A stretch of DNA of 44,464 nucleotides from Candidatus Gemmiger faecavium. GTDB taxonomy: Bacteria; Bacillota; Clostridia; Oscillospirales; Ruminococcaceae. Below are positions 16,552 through 23,731 of the stretch, one piece after another. The notes below the pieces were generated by a model. That model made no database searches and was not told where the DNA came from. It saw only the letters and a list, made by a program, of their open reading frames with translations. A program made the translations under genes and the position numbers. The stretch lies in assembly GCA_019114415.1 (NCBI GenBank), contig DXFO01000044.1:1-44464 (forward strand), read 5' to 3'. Every line of letters starts with the position of its first letter. Within the stretch, counting starts at the first letter, position 1.

Positions 16552-18333
16552 ATGCAGGCAACCAAACGACATATCGGCCCCGAGCACCTTCTTGCGGCGC
16601 TGCTGATCTTGCTGGCGGCGGCCTCGGTGGTCAAGACGCTCTTTGCGGGCCTTGAGATCGACGAGGAATACGCCCTGTCCCTGGGCTGGCGGCTGATCCA
16701 GGGGGATACCCTGTTCTACACCATGTGGGAGCCGCACCAGCTTTCCGCCCTGGCGGACGCCGCCCTCATGTGGCCGTACTGGGCCATCACCGGCACCACC
16801 ACCGGTATTTTGCTGTATATGCGCATCGTCACCCTGGTGCTGAAAGCCCTGCTTTCCATCTGGTTTTACCGCACCATGCGCCGCACCCTCACCCCGCGCA
16901 CCGCTTTTCTCACCGCCCTGGCCCTGTTTGTCTACACCCCCAAATGGTTTTTGGCGCCGGATTACATCTCCCAGCAGTTCCACTTTACTTTGGCGGCTTT
17001 CCTCTGTTTTTACGGCTATTACGGGGACGGCGGCAAAAAACTGTGGCGGCTGGTGCCGGGGGGCATCTTCCTCAGCCTCAGCGTGCTGGCCTTCCCCCAA
17101 AGCGCCTTTGCCGCCCCGGTCTACCTGCTGGGAATGTTCCTGCTGGGCCGCCGCGCCGGGGAAAAACGCGTCCTGGGCCTGCCCGCCGGCATGCTGGTCA
17201 CCTTTCTGACCTGCCTGGCCTGCGCCGGGGTTTTCCTTGTGTATGTTTTGCAGGATATGTCCCTGCGGACCCTCATTGCCCGGGCCACCCTCATCCTCAA
17301 CGATCCCCAGTATGACTTCACCTTTGCCGAGCGCCTGGCTCTTTTGGGCAGCCAGGCCGCCGACGTGGGCAAGTTTTTGGCCAAGCCGGGCGGCGTGGCC
17401 CTGGCCGTGGTGGGCGCGGGCATTGCCCGGGACATCTACCTGCGGCAGGAACGCCCCATCCGCAACATCCGGTACTGGCTGAACATTCTGTTTGCCCTGT
17501 TCTCCGCCGCCACGGTGCTGCTCTGCCTGGCCCGCGCTTTGCGGGATTCCAGCCTGGACGAGCGGTATTTCTGCCCCGTGCTGGTCATTGCGGGCATCTG
17601 GTTCTTCCGCTCCGGCCGGGGCACCGCCCGGGAGGGGCTGTTCTGGCTGGGATACCTGCCCGGCGTGGCGGCCTACCTGTTCATTCTGCGGTCCACCCTG
17701 CTGGGATTTTCCGCCACCTTCATGTACCTGACCTGGCCGGCAGTGTGCGCCGTGCTGGCTCTGGCCCTGCAGACCCGGGCCGCCGAAAACGGCGAGACCG
17801 ACCCCTGCACCCCCTATGCCCTGGACGCCGACTGGGCGGACGGCATCCTTTTGTCCCTGCTGGGCTTTTTGGTGGTATGCCGTGCTTTCCTGGTGCTGAC
17901 CACCGGCTGGAAGCCCGCCAACGTGCTGGACACCGAGCTGACCTACCTGTCCGACGGTCCCGCCGCCGGGACCTGGGCCGACACCGAGACCGCCGACATG
18001 TACTATGCCCTGGAGCGCGCCCTGGACCCCTGCGCGGGCAAAAAGGTGCTGCTTTCCACCGGCGACGTGCACGGCCTGGCCTTTTTGATGGCGGACGGCA
18101 CCCTGGAGACCGCCCAGGCATCGGTCATTTCCTCCACCGACAGCGACAGCCGGTTTGCCAACTACTATCTGGAACTGCCGGAGAAGGAACCGGACGTCAT
18201 TATCTACAACGACGACTGCGTCCGCGACCTGGATGAGTTCCACCAGTGGCTGGAAGAGAATTTCACCATCACCGACCGGCAAGCGGTGCAGTACGGCAGC
18301 GCTTCTCTGGAAGTATTGACGGTGGCGCACTGA
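16552..18333 (+). CDS. GT-C-type membrane glycosyltransferase, GT39/GT83-like
   Basis: 593 residues with about ten to twelve transmembrane helices in the first 420 residues and a soluble C-terminal part (about 450-593). GLEIDEEYALSLGWRLIQGD (33-52) places acidic residues Asp37-Glu38 in the first external loop, followed by LFYTMWEPHQLS, the pattern of polyprenyl-phosphate-sugar-using GT-C enzymes. It would act on the outer face, decorating the exported glycan. An O-antigen-polymerase role cannot be excluded but the DE-x-Y loop argues for a transferase. GAAAGGAGGGC precedes the ATG. Last gene before a strong terminator. Confidence 0.75.
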   Translation: MQATKRHIGPEHLLAALLILLAAASVVKTLFAGLEIDEEYALSLGWRLIQGDTLFYTMWEPHQLSALADAALMWPYWAITGTTTGILLYMRIVTLVLKALLSIWFYRTMRRTLTPRTAFLTALALFVYTPKWFLAPDYISQQFHFTLAAFLCFYGYYGDGGKKLWRLVPGGIFLSLSVLAFPQSAFAAPVYLLGMFLLGRRAGEKRVLGLPAGMLVTFLTCLACAGVFLVYVLQDMSLRTLIARATLILNDPQYDFTFAERLALLGSQAADVGKFLAKPGGVALAVVGAGIARDIYLRQERPIRNIRYWLNILFALFSAATVLLCLARALRDSSLDERYFCPVLVIAGIWFFRSGRGTAREGLFWLGYLPGVAAYLFILRSTLLGFSATFMYLTWPAVCAVLALALQTRAAENGETDPCTPYALDADWADGILLSLLGFLVVCRAFLVLTTGWKPANVLDTELTYLSDGPAAGTWADTETADMYYALERALDPCAGKKVLLSTGDVHGLAFLMADGTLETAQASVISSTDSDSRFANYYLELPEKEPDVIIYNDDCVRDLDEFHQWLEENFTITDRQAVQYGSASLEVLTVAH

Positions 18334-18361
18334 CGCTCCCGCCCCCATACCGGCACCATTT

Positions 18362-18400
18362 CTCCCCCGCAGCAAAAAACAGGCTGCGGGGGAGTTTTTT
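18362..18400 (+). terminator. Rho-independent terminator of the first glycan operon
   Basis: CTCCCCCGCAGC and GCTGCGGGGGAG form a perfect 12-bp stem with a 9-base A-rich loop followed by six T. It ends the operon 29 bases after the GT-C stop codon. Confidence 0.93.
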
Positions 18401-18405
18401 GTGCG

Positions 18406-18434
18406 CTGACAAACGGTGCGGGATGTGGTATCAT
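18406..18434 (+). promoter_or_regulatory. Promoter of the second glycan operon
   Basis: CTGACA and TATCAT are 17 bases apart, directly after the preceding terminator and about 60 bases before the GT2 start. The same GGTATCAT -10 context recurs before the glycerate kinase gene at 30570. Confidence 0.7.
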
Positions 18435-18494
18435 ATAAGGGATTGGGGGGCTTTTTGGCCGCCCGGTGCATCCTGACAAAGGGAGGCTTTTGCC

Positions 18495-19292
18495 TTGGAG
18501 CAGAAATTCTTGATTTTTATTCCGGCCTACAACTGTGAGAACCAGGTCCCCCGGGTGCTGGATCAGCTTCTGGACCCCCAGGTCCGGGAATTTGCGGGGG
18601 AGTGCATCGTGGTGAACAACCGTTCCACCGACGGCACCGAGGACGCGGTAAAGGCCTGGATGGCCGCTCACCCCGAGGCCCCGGTGCGCCTTTTGCGCAA
18701 CGACCAGAACTACGGCCTGGGCGGCAGCCATAAAGTGGCTTTCGGCTATGCCATGGAGCACGGCTATGACTATCTGGTGGTGCTGCACGGTGACGACCAG
18801 GGGGACGTGCGGGATCTTCTGCCCCTGGTCAGGTCCGGCGAGTACAAACAATACGACTGCTGTCTGGGTTCCCGCTTCATGCGGGGCAGCCGCATCAAGG
18901 GGTACAGCGCCCTGCGTATCTTCGGCAACTACGGATTCAACTGGCTGTTCAGCCTGGTGACCCTGCACAAGATCACCGACCTGGGCAGCGGGCTGAACCT
19001 CTACCGGGTGGCATCCCTGAAAAACCGGTACTACATCAAGTTCCCGGATACCCTGTATTTTAACGACTGCATGATTTTGGCCCAGTGCCATTACAAGCAG
19101 AAGATGCTGTTTTTCCCCATCAGCTGGCGGGAGGAGGACCAGGTGTCCAACACCAAGCTGACCAGCTTTGCCATGAGCCTGCTGCGCATGTGCGGCCAGT
19201 ACCTGACCGGCCACAAAAAGTTTGTGGAGCAGGAAATGCGCTCGAAGATCATCGACGATTACAGCTATCAGGTGGTCGCGTCCAATCTGTGA
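18495..19292 (+). CDS. Glycosyltransferase family 2, dolichyl-phosphate-mannose-synthase-like
   Basis: 265 residues, GT-A fold without membrane helices. FLIFIPAYNCENQVPRVLDQ begins the domain, VVNNRSTDGTED holds the nucleotide-binding Asp residues, and VVLHGDDQGDVRDL is the metal site, in the arrangement of polyprenyl-phosphate hexose synthases. SRFMRGSRIKGYSALRIFGN and DLGSGLNLYR fit that subgroup. It may make a polyprenyl-phosphate sugar for the GT-C enzyme upstream, which is an inference. The start is TTG at 18495, chosen because GGGAGG lies seven bases before it and no ATG or GTG fits. Confidence 0.88.
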   Translation: MEQKFLIFIPAYNCENQVPRVLDQLLDPQVREFAGECIVVNNRSTDGTEDAVKAWMAAHPEAPVRLLRNDQNYGLGGSHKVAFGYAMEHGYDYLVVLHGDDQGDVRDLLPLVRSGEYKQYDCCLGSRFMRGSRIKGYSALRIFGNYGFNWLFSLVTLHKITDLGSGLNLYRVASLKNRYYIKFPDTLYFNDCMILAQCHYKQKMLFFPISWREEDQVSNTKLTSFAMSLLRMCGQYLTGHKKFVEQEMRSKIIDDYSYQVVASNL

Positions 19293-19325
19293 CCTTTTGC
19301 CCGTTCTGATAAAAGGAGGCACTTT

Positions 19326-20360
19326 ATGAAAGTTCTCGTCACCGGCGCCGCCGGCTTCATTGGCGGCCAGCTCTGCCATGCCCTGTGGAAGCGGGGCGAT
19401 ACCGTCATCGGCATCGACAATTTCTCCTACGGCAATCTGGACAACCTCCACTTCGACGACCACGATTTCGCCGCCGATGTGCTGCGCATGGACATCCGCG
19501 ACCGGGAGGAACTGCCCGCCCTGTTTGAGCGGGAGCATTTTGACGTGGTGTACAACATCGCGGGCATCGCGCCCCTGCCCGACTGCCAGAGCGACCCGGT
19601 GGAGGCCGTGTCGGTGAACACCATGGGCCTGGTGAACCTGCTGGAACTCTGCCGCCGCACCGGCGTCAAGCATCTGGTCCAGGCGTCCACCAACGCCATG
19701 TACGAAAACGAGACCGAGTTCCCCACCGTGGAGGATAAGTTCAATCCCCCCACCCTCATTTACCCCAACACCAAATACTGCGGCGAGCAGTTCTGCCGCA
19801 GCTTTGCCGACACCTACAACATGAACGTCACCTGCCTGCGCTTTGCCAACGTCTACGGCCCCCACATCGACTGCCTGCGCAAGCAGCCGCCCTTTGTGGG
19901 CTACATGATCCGGGAGCTGTACTACGACCGGGTGCCCGAGTTCCACTCCGACGGCAACCAGCGCCGGGATTATATCTATGTGGATGACCTCATCGACCTG
20001 GCCCTGCGGGTCACCGACCGCAAGGGCTTTGACGCCGTCAACGTGTCCAGCAACACCAACTACTCGGTGCGGGAGCTGTACGCCATCGCCTGCCGCCTGA
20101 TGCACAAGGACATCGAGGCCAAATACTGGGATACCGCCCACTACTGGGCCAAGTACCCGGAACTGTACGGCGGCGCCTACGGCATCCGCCCGGAGATCCT
20201 CGACCACGAGGTCAACAAGTATTCCCTGTGCGACAACGCCCACGCCAAAGAACTGTACGGCTGGCAGCCCCAGGTCTCCATTGAGGAGGGCCTGGCCCGT
20301 GTCATTGAGGCCGAGTGCGCCATGCTGGCCGCCCGGGACGCCGCAGCCGCAAAGGAGTGA
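19326..20360 (+). CDS. NAD-dependent nucleotide-sugar epimerase/dehydratase (extended SDR)
   Basis: 344 residues. GAAGFIGG (8-15) is the NAD-binding glycine motif, DNFSYG the adenosine-ribose contact and MDIRD the next conserved segment. The catalytic pair is Tyr146 and Lys150 in YPNTK, with Ser121/Thr122 before it. CLRFANVYGP and QRRDYIYVDDL are typical of UDP-glucose 4-epimerase-like enzymes. Product sugar cannot be told. AAAAGGAGG precedes the ATG. It lies between a GT2 and a nucleotidyltransferase, so it probably supplies or modifies the activated sugar used by this operon. Confidence 0.9.
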   Translation: MKVLVTGAAGFIGGQLCHALWKRGDTVIGIDNFSYGNLDNLHFDDHDFAADVLRMDIRDREELPALFEREHFDVVYNIAGIAPLPDCQSDPVEAVSVNTMGLVNLLELCRRTGVKHLVQASTNAMYENETEFPTVEDKFNPPTLIYPNTKYCGEQFCRSFADTYNMNVTCLRFANVYGPHIDCLRKQPPFVGYMIRELYYDRVPEFHSDGNQRRDYIYVDDLIDLALRVTDRKGFDAVNVSSNTNYSVRELYAIACRLMHKDIEAKYWDTAHYWAKYPELYGGAYGIRPEILDHEVNKYSLCDNAHAKELYGWQPQVSIEEGLARVIEAECAMLAARDAAAAKE

Positions 20361-20369
20361 TTTACCCCC

Positions 20370-21125
20370 ATGTCCAAGCTACACCTTGTCATGCCCATGG
20401 CCGGGCGGGGCAGCCGCTTTTTTGAAAACGGCTTTGTCTGCCCCAAGCCCCTCATTGAGATCCACGGCAAGCCCTTTTTCTACTGGGCGGCCCGCAGCAT
20501 CGAGAAAAACATCGAGCTGGACGGCATCACCTTTGTGGTGCTGAAAGAGCATCTGCGGGACTTTGACATCGAGCGCCGCATTCGGGAATACTGGCCCGAC
20601 GCCCGCATCGTCGCCCTGGACGACGTCACCCCCGGGGCGGCGGTCACCTGCCAGAAAGGCTGCGAGGACCTGCCCGACGGTGTGCCGGTGCTGTTCAACG
20701 ACTGCGACCATCTCTTCCTCTGCTCCGCCTTTGACGACTTCTGCCGGGAAGGCAATTTTGCCGCAGGGCCTGACGGGGCACTGCTGACCTTTGCCTCTGA
20801 CTCCCCGGCGTACAGCTACCTGCAGTACGGGGAGGACGGCCTGGTCCGCCGCACGGTGGAAAAAGAAGTGGTCAGCCATGACGCCATCTGCGGGGCCTAC
20901 TATTTCAAGGACAAGGCCACCTATCTGGAGGCCTGCGCCAAATATCTCACCGTCTGCCAGTACAAGGAATTCTTTGTCTCCGGCGTGTACAACGTGCTGG
21001 CCGGGGAGGGCAAGGCGGTCCGCGGCTTTGCCACCGACCTGCACCTGCCCTTCGGCACCCCCGCCGAGTACGCCCTGGCGGAACAGCCGGAAAATGCTGC
21101 AGGATTTGAGGCGCTGGACCAATGA
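20370..21125 (+). CDS. Sugar-phosphate or polyol-phosphate nucleotidyltransferase
   Basis: 251 residues with the nucleotidyltransferase start LVMPMAGRGSRFFENGF and the lysine motif PKPLIEIHGKPFFYW. LFNDCDHLF carries the metal-binding acidic pair, and EKEVVSHDAICGAYYFKD is the usual product-side region. It should join a sugar phosphate (or similar) to an NTP with release of pyrophosphate. AAAGGAG overlaps the end of the epimerase gene. The stop overlaps the next start in ATGA, which ties it to the kinase-fusion protein. The donor nucleotide is unknown; capsule relatives of this small type often use CTP. Confidence 0.87.
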   Translation: MSKLHLVMPMAGRGSRFFENGFVCPKPLIEIHGKPFFYWAARSIEKNIELDGITFVVLKEHLRDFDIERRIREYWPDARIVALDDVTPGAAVTCQKGCEDLPDGVPVLFNDCDHLFLCSAFDDFCREGNFAAGPDGALLTFASDSPAYSYLQYGEDGLVRRTVEKEVVSHDAICGAYYFKDKATYLEACAKYLTVCQYKEFFVSGVYNVLAGEGKAVRGFATDLHLPFGTPAEYALAEQPENAAGFEALDQ

Positions 21126-23059
21126 CCGCTGTTTTGTTGCTGCTGGCGTCGGTCTTGCTGCTGCTCCTGGGCCACCTGTTCCGCATTTTGCGGTGGGAGC
21201 AGTTCATCCGCATCTATGAGCGGCCCATGCGGGGCGCCATGCTGCGGGGTATGGCGGGGGGCTACGCCGTCAACTTTCTTCTGCCTTTTCACATCGGAGA
21301 TATTTTCCGCGCCTGGTTCACCGGCCGCAGGATGAAAAACGGGGTGGGCTTTGCCCTGGCCACTGTCATCATGGACCGGTTTTTGGACGTCTGGCTGGTG
21401 ACGCTGCTGTTTGGGGTGTTCCGGCTTTCCGGCGCGTCTGGCATTGAGGACGAGACCCACTATTATCTGTTCTTCTCCGCCGCCCTGGCCGTGGCCCTGG
21501 TGCTGGTCATCCGGCTGCGGGGACCCATCAAGCGGCTGTGCCTGAAAATCTGCGGCATCTTCAACGACACCCTCAAGCTGGACGGCCTGGTCTTTTGCTG
21601 GAGCCTCATCAACACCTTCAAGGACCTGGGCCGGGTGCGGCTGTCCCGTCTGGCGGTGAACACCGCCCTCATGTGGGCGTCCTATCTGGCATCCTACCGG
21701 GTTCTGGCGGAGGGCCTTTCCCTGCTGGGCGCCGATTTCGGCATGGTGGAGGTGTTCACCATGCTGTTCGGCCGAGACGCCGTGGACGTGACCAGCTTTT
21801 CCCTGACCGGGCAGCTCCACGACAGCGCGCCCCTGGCCCAGGGCATGATGCTGGCCTGGTACATTCTGCCGCTTCTCGTCATGTGGGCGGTGACCCTGCT
21901 GCCCGACAAAATGCGCAGCGGCATCAACCACGCGGCGGCGGCCGCCGCCCCCGAGCCCTCCGACGAGGACGACTACCTGAACCTGCTGCCTCAGGTGGAC
22001 CCCCGGGACCGCAGCGCCTTCCTCAGCCAGTATTTCGGCTTGCAGAACAAGCCTTTTGTGGAGCAGTTTTTGCGCATCAACCGGGGCGTCACCATTCTGG
22101 AGGACCACTCTGCGGGGTCCAACGCCACCACCATGCTGTGCATGGACCATTCGGGGACCTTCTGGCGCAAGTACGCCTTCGGAGCGGACGGGGACAAGCT
22201 GGCGGTACAGCTGGAATGGCTCCGCGCCCAGGAGGGCCGCCTGCCCCTGTGCAACATCCTCCGCGGGGAGGCCGAGCCCGGCTGCTGCTGGTATGACATG
22301 GAATACTCCGCCCAAGCGGTGAGCATGTTCCGTTATCTCCACTCCAACCCCGTGGAAAAGAGCGCCGCCATCCTGCGGGATGTGCTGGCCACCCTGGACA
22401 AAACCCTCTACACCCCCGCCAAGTCCGCCGACCCCGCCGCCCTGGCGGAATACCTGGACAAAAAGGTGGACGGCAATCTTGCCCGCATCCGGGAAGCCCG
22501 GGGCCTGCGGGAACTGTGCGAGTACGACCGGGTGTGGATCAACGGCGCGCCCTATCTGGGCCTGCCGGCCCTGGGGCGGCTGTTTGACCGGAAGTACCTG
22601 ACCGATCTCTTTGCCGACGACCCCGTCGCCACCATCCACGGCGACCTGACGCTGGAAAACATCATCTGCCGCACGGAGGCGGATACCTGGTATCTCATCG
22701 ACCCCAACACCGGCAACCTGCACGAAAGCCCCTTCCTGGATTACGGCAAACTGCTGCAAAGCCTCCACGGCGGTTACGAGTTCATGATGATGACGCCCCG
22801 GGTGTCGGTGCATGAGAACCGCATCGAGTTCACCTTTACCCGGTCCGCCGCCTACGATGCTCTGTTTGCCGAGGTGCGCGCCTATCTGGAAAGCCGGTAC
22901 ACGCCCCGTCAGGTGGAGAGTATCTTCCTCCACGAGCTGATCCACTGGCTGCGGCTCATGCCCTACAAGATCTCCAAGGACCGCAAGCGGGCGCCCATGT
23001 TCTTTGCGGGGCTTCTGATGGTGGCCAACGACATTGCCCGGTGGTATCCCCACGATTGA
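21122..23059 (+). CDS. Fusion: LPG-synthase/UPF0104-type membrane domain plus APH-like kinase domain
   Basis: 645 residues. The first part (about 1-265) has seven or so transmembrane helices with RILRWEQFIRIY, NFLLPFHIGDIFRAWF and MDRFLDVWLVTLL, the signatures of lysylphosphatidylglycerol-synthase-like membrane domains, proposed elsewhere to move or bind polyprenyl-linked substrates. After an acidic linker (about 265-285) comes a soluble domain (about 300-645) with IHGDLTLENI (His506, Asp508, Asn513) and YLIDPN (Asp527), the catalytic and Mg-binding signature of aminoglycoside/choline kinase-like phosphotransferases. Such a pairing suggests phosphorylation of a small or lipid-linked substrate at the membrane. 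Substrate unknown. Start codon sits in the previous stop. Confidence 0.85.
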   Translation: MTAVLLLLASVLLLLLGHLFRILRWEQFIRIYERPMRGAMLRGMAGGYAVNFLLPFHIGDIFRAWFTGRRMKNGVGFALATVIMDRFLDVWLVTLLFGVFRLSGASGIEDETHYYLFFSAALAVALVLVIRLRGPIKRLCLKICGIFNDTLKLDGLVFCWSLINTFKDLGRVRLSRLAVNTALMWASYLASYRVLAEGLSLLGADFGMVEVFTMLFGRDAVDVTSFSLTGQLHDSAPLAQGMMLAWYILPLLVMWAVTLLPDKMRSGINHAAAAAAPEPSDEDDYLNLLPQVDPRDRSAFLSQYFGLQNKPFVEQFLRINRGVTILEDHSAGSNATTMLCMDHSGTFWRKYAFGADGDKLAVQLEWLRAQEGRLPLCNILRGEAEPGCCWYDMEYSAQAVSMFRYLHSNPVEKSAAILRDVLATLDKTLYTPAKSADPAALAEYLDKKVDGNLARIREARGLRELCEYDRVWINGAPYLGLPALGRLFDRKYLTDLFADDPVATIHGDLTLENIICRTEADTWYLIDPNTGNLHESPFLDYGKLLQSLHGGYEFMMMTPRVSVHENRIEFTFTRSAAYDALFAEVRAYLESRYTPRQVESIFLHELIHWLRLMPYKISKDRKRAPMFFAGLLMVANDIARWYPHD

Positions 23060-23077
23060 GAATCTCACGAGGTTTTT

Positions 23078-23650
23078 ATGGACAACAAGCAATTCGCCGC
23101 CGTGCTGGTGGACCTGGACGGCACCCTCTTTGACACGGTGACGGTGAACGCCGCCAGCTACCGCCGCGCGTTGGAGGAAGTGGGCTTTACCGTCACCGAC
23201 GAATACTACGCCAAATGCTGCAACGGCGGGCATTACAAGAGTTTTCTGCCCCCGCTCATGGGCGGCGACCCCGACCCGGCCCTGCTGGAACGGGTCCACG
23301 ACCGGAAAAAGGAGCTGTACTCCGCCTGTCTGGGAGCCGCCCGGAAAAACGAGGCCCTTTTTGCCCTGCTGGCCGCCATGCGGCCCACCGCCCGGCTGGG
23401 CCTGGTCACCACCGGCAGCCGGCAGAACGCCACCGAGATTTTGGACTATTTCGGCTGCCGGGACTGGTTTGAGGTGATCCTGACCTCGGAGGATGTTGTG
23501 CACAACAAGCCCGACCCGGAGGGGTATCTCCGGGCCATGGAACTTCTGGGGGCAACGCCGGAGACCACCATGATCTTTGAGGATTCCTCCACCGGCCTTG
23601 CCGCCGCCCGCGCCACCGGCGCGGCGGTGTTTGTGGCGGACCAGTTCTGA
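23078..23650 (+). CDS. HAD-superfamily phosphatase/phosphomutase-like
   Basis: 190 residues, slightly short for the family. VLVDLDGTLFDTVTVN has the nucleophile Asp and the second Asp (DLDGT). The cap helix region follows, then VTTGSRQNATEIL with the motif II Thr/Ser, LTSEDVVHNKPDPEGYLRAM with the motif III Lys, and MIFEDSSTGLAAARATGA with motif IV acids. It resembles beta-phosphoglucomutase and phosphoglycolate phosphatases. In this operon it probably dephosphorylates or isomerises a sugar phosphate in the donor pathway. ACGAGG precedes the ATG 18 bases after the kinase-fusion gene. Confidence 0.9.
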   Translation: MDNKQFAAVLVDLDGTLFDTVTVNAASYRRALEEVGFTVTDEYYAKCCNGGHYKSFLPPLMGGDPDPALLERVHDRKKELYSACLGAARKNEALFALLAAMRPTARLGLVTTGSRQNATEILDYFGCRDWFEVILTSEDVVHNKPDPEGYLRAMELLGATPETTMIFEDSSTGLAAARATGAAVFVADQF

Positions 23651-23684
23651 GCCGGGCGCACGGCAAAGTCAAAAGAATACAAAG

Positions 23685-23731
23685 CGGCCCCGCCGCGGGA
23701 AGAGATTCCTGCGGCGGGGCCGTGGTTTTTT
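23685..23731 (+). terminator. Strong terminator between convergent genes
   Basis: CGGCCCCGCCGC and GCGGCGGGGCCG make a perfect 12-bp stem with a 14-base loop and a TGGTTTTTT tail. It closes the second glycan operon. The minus-strand gene ends at 23730, right at the tail. Confidence 0.9.
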
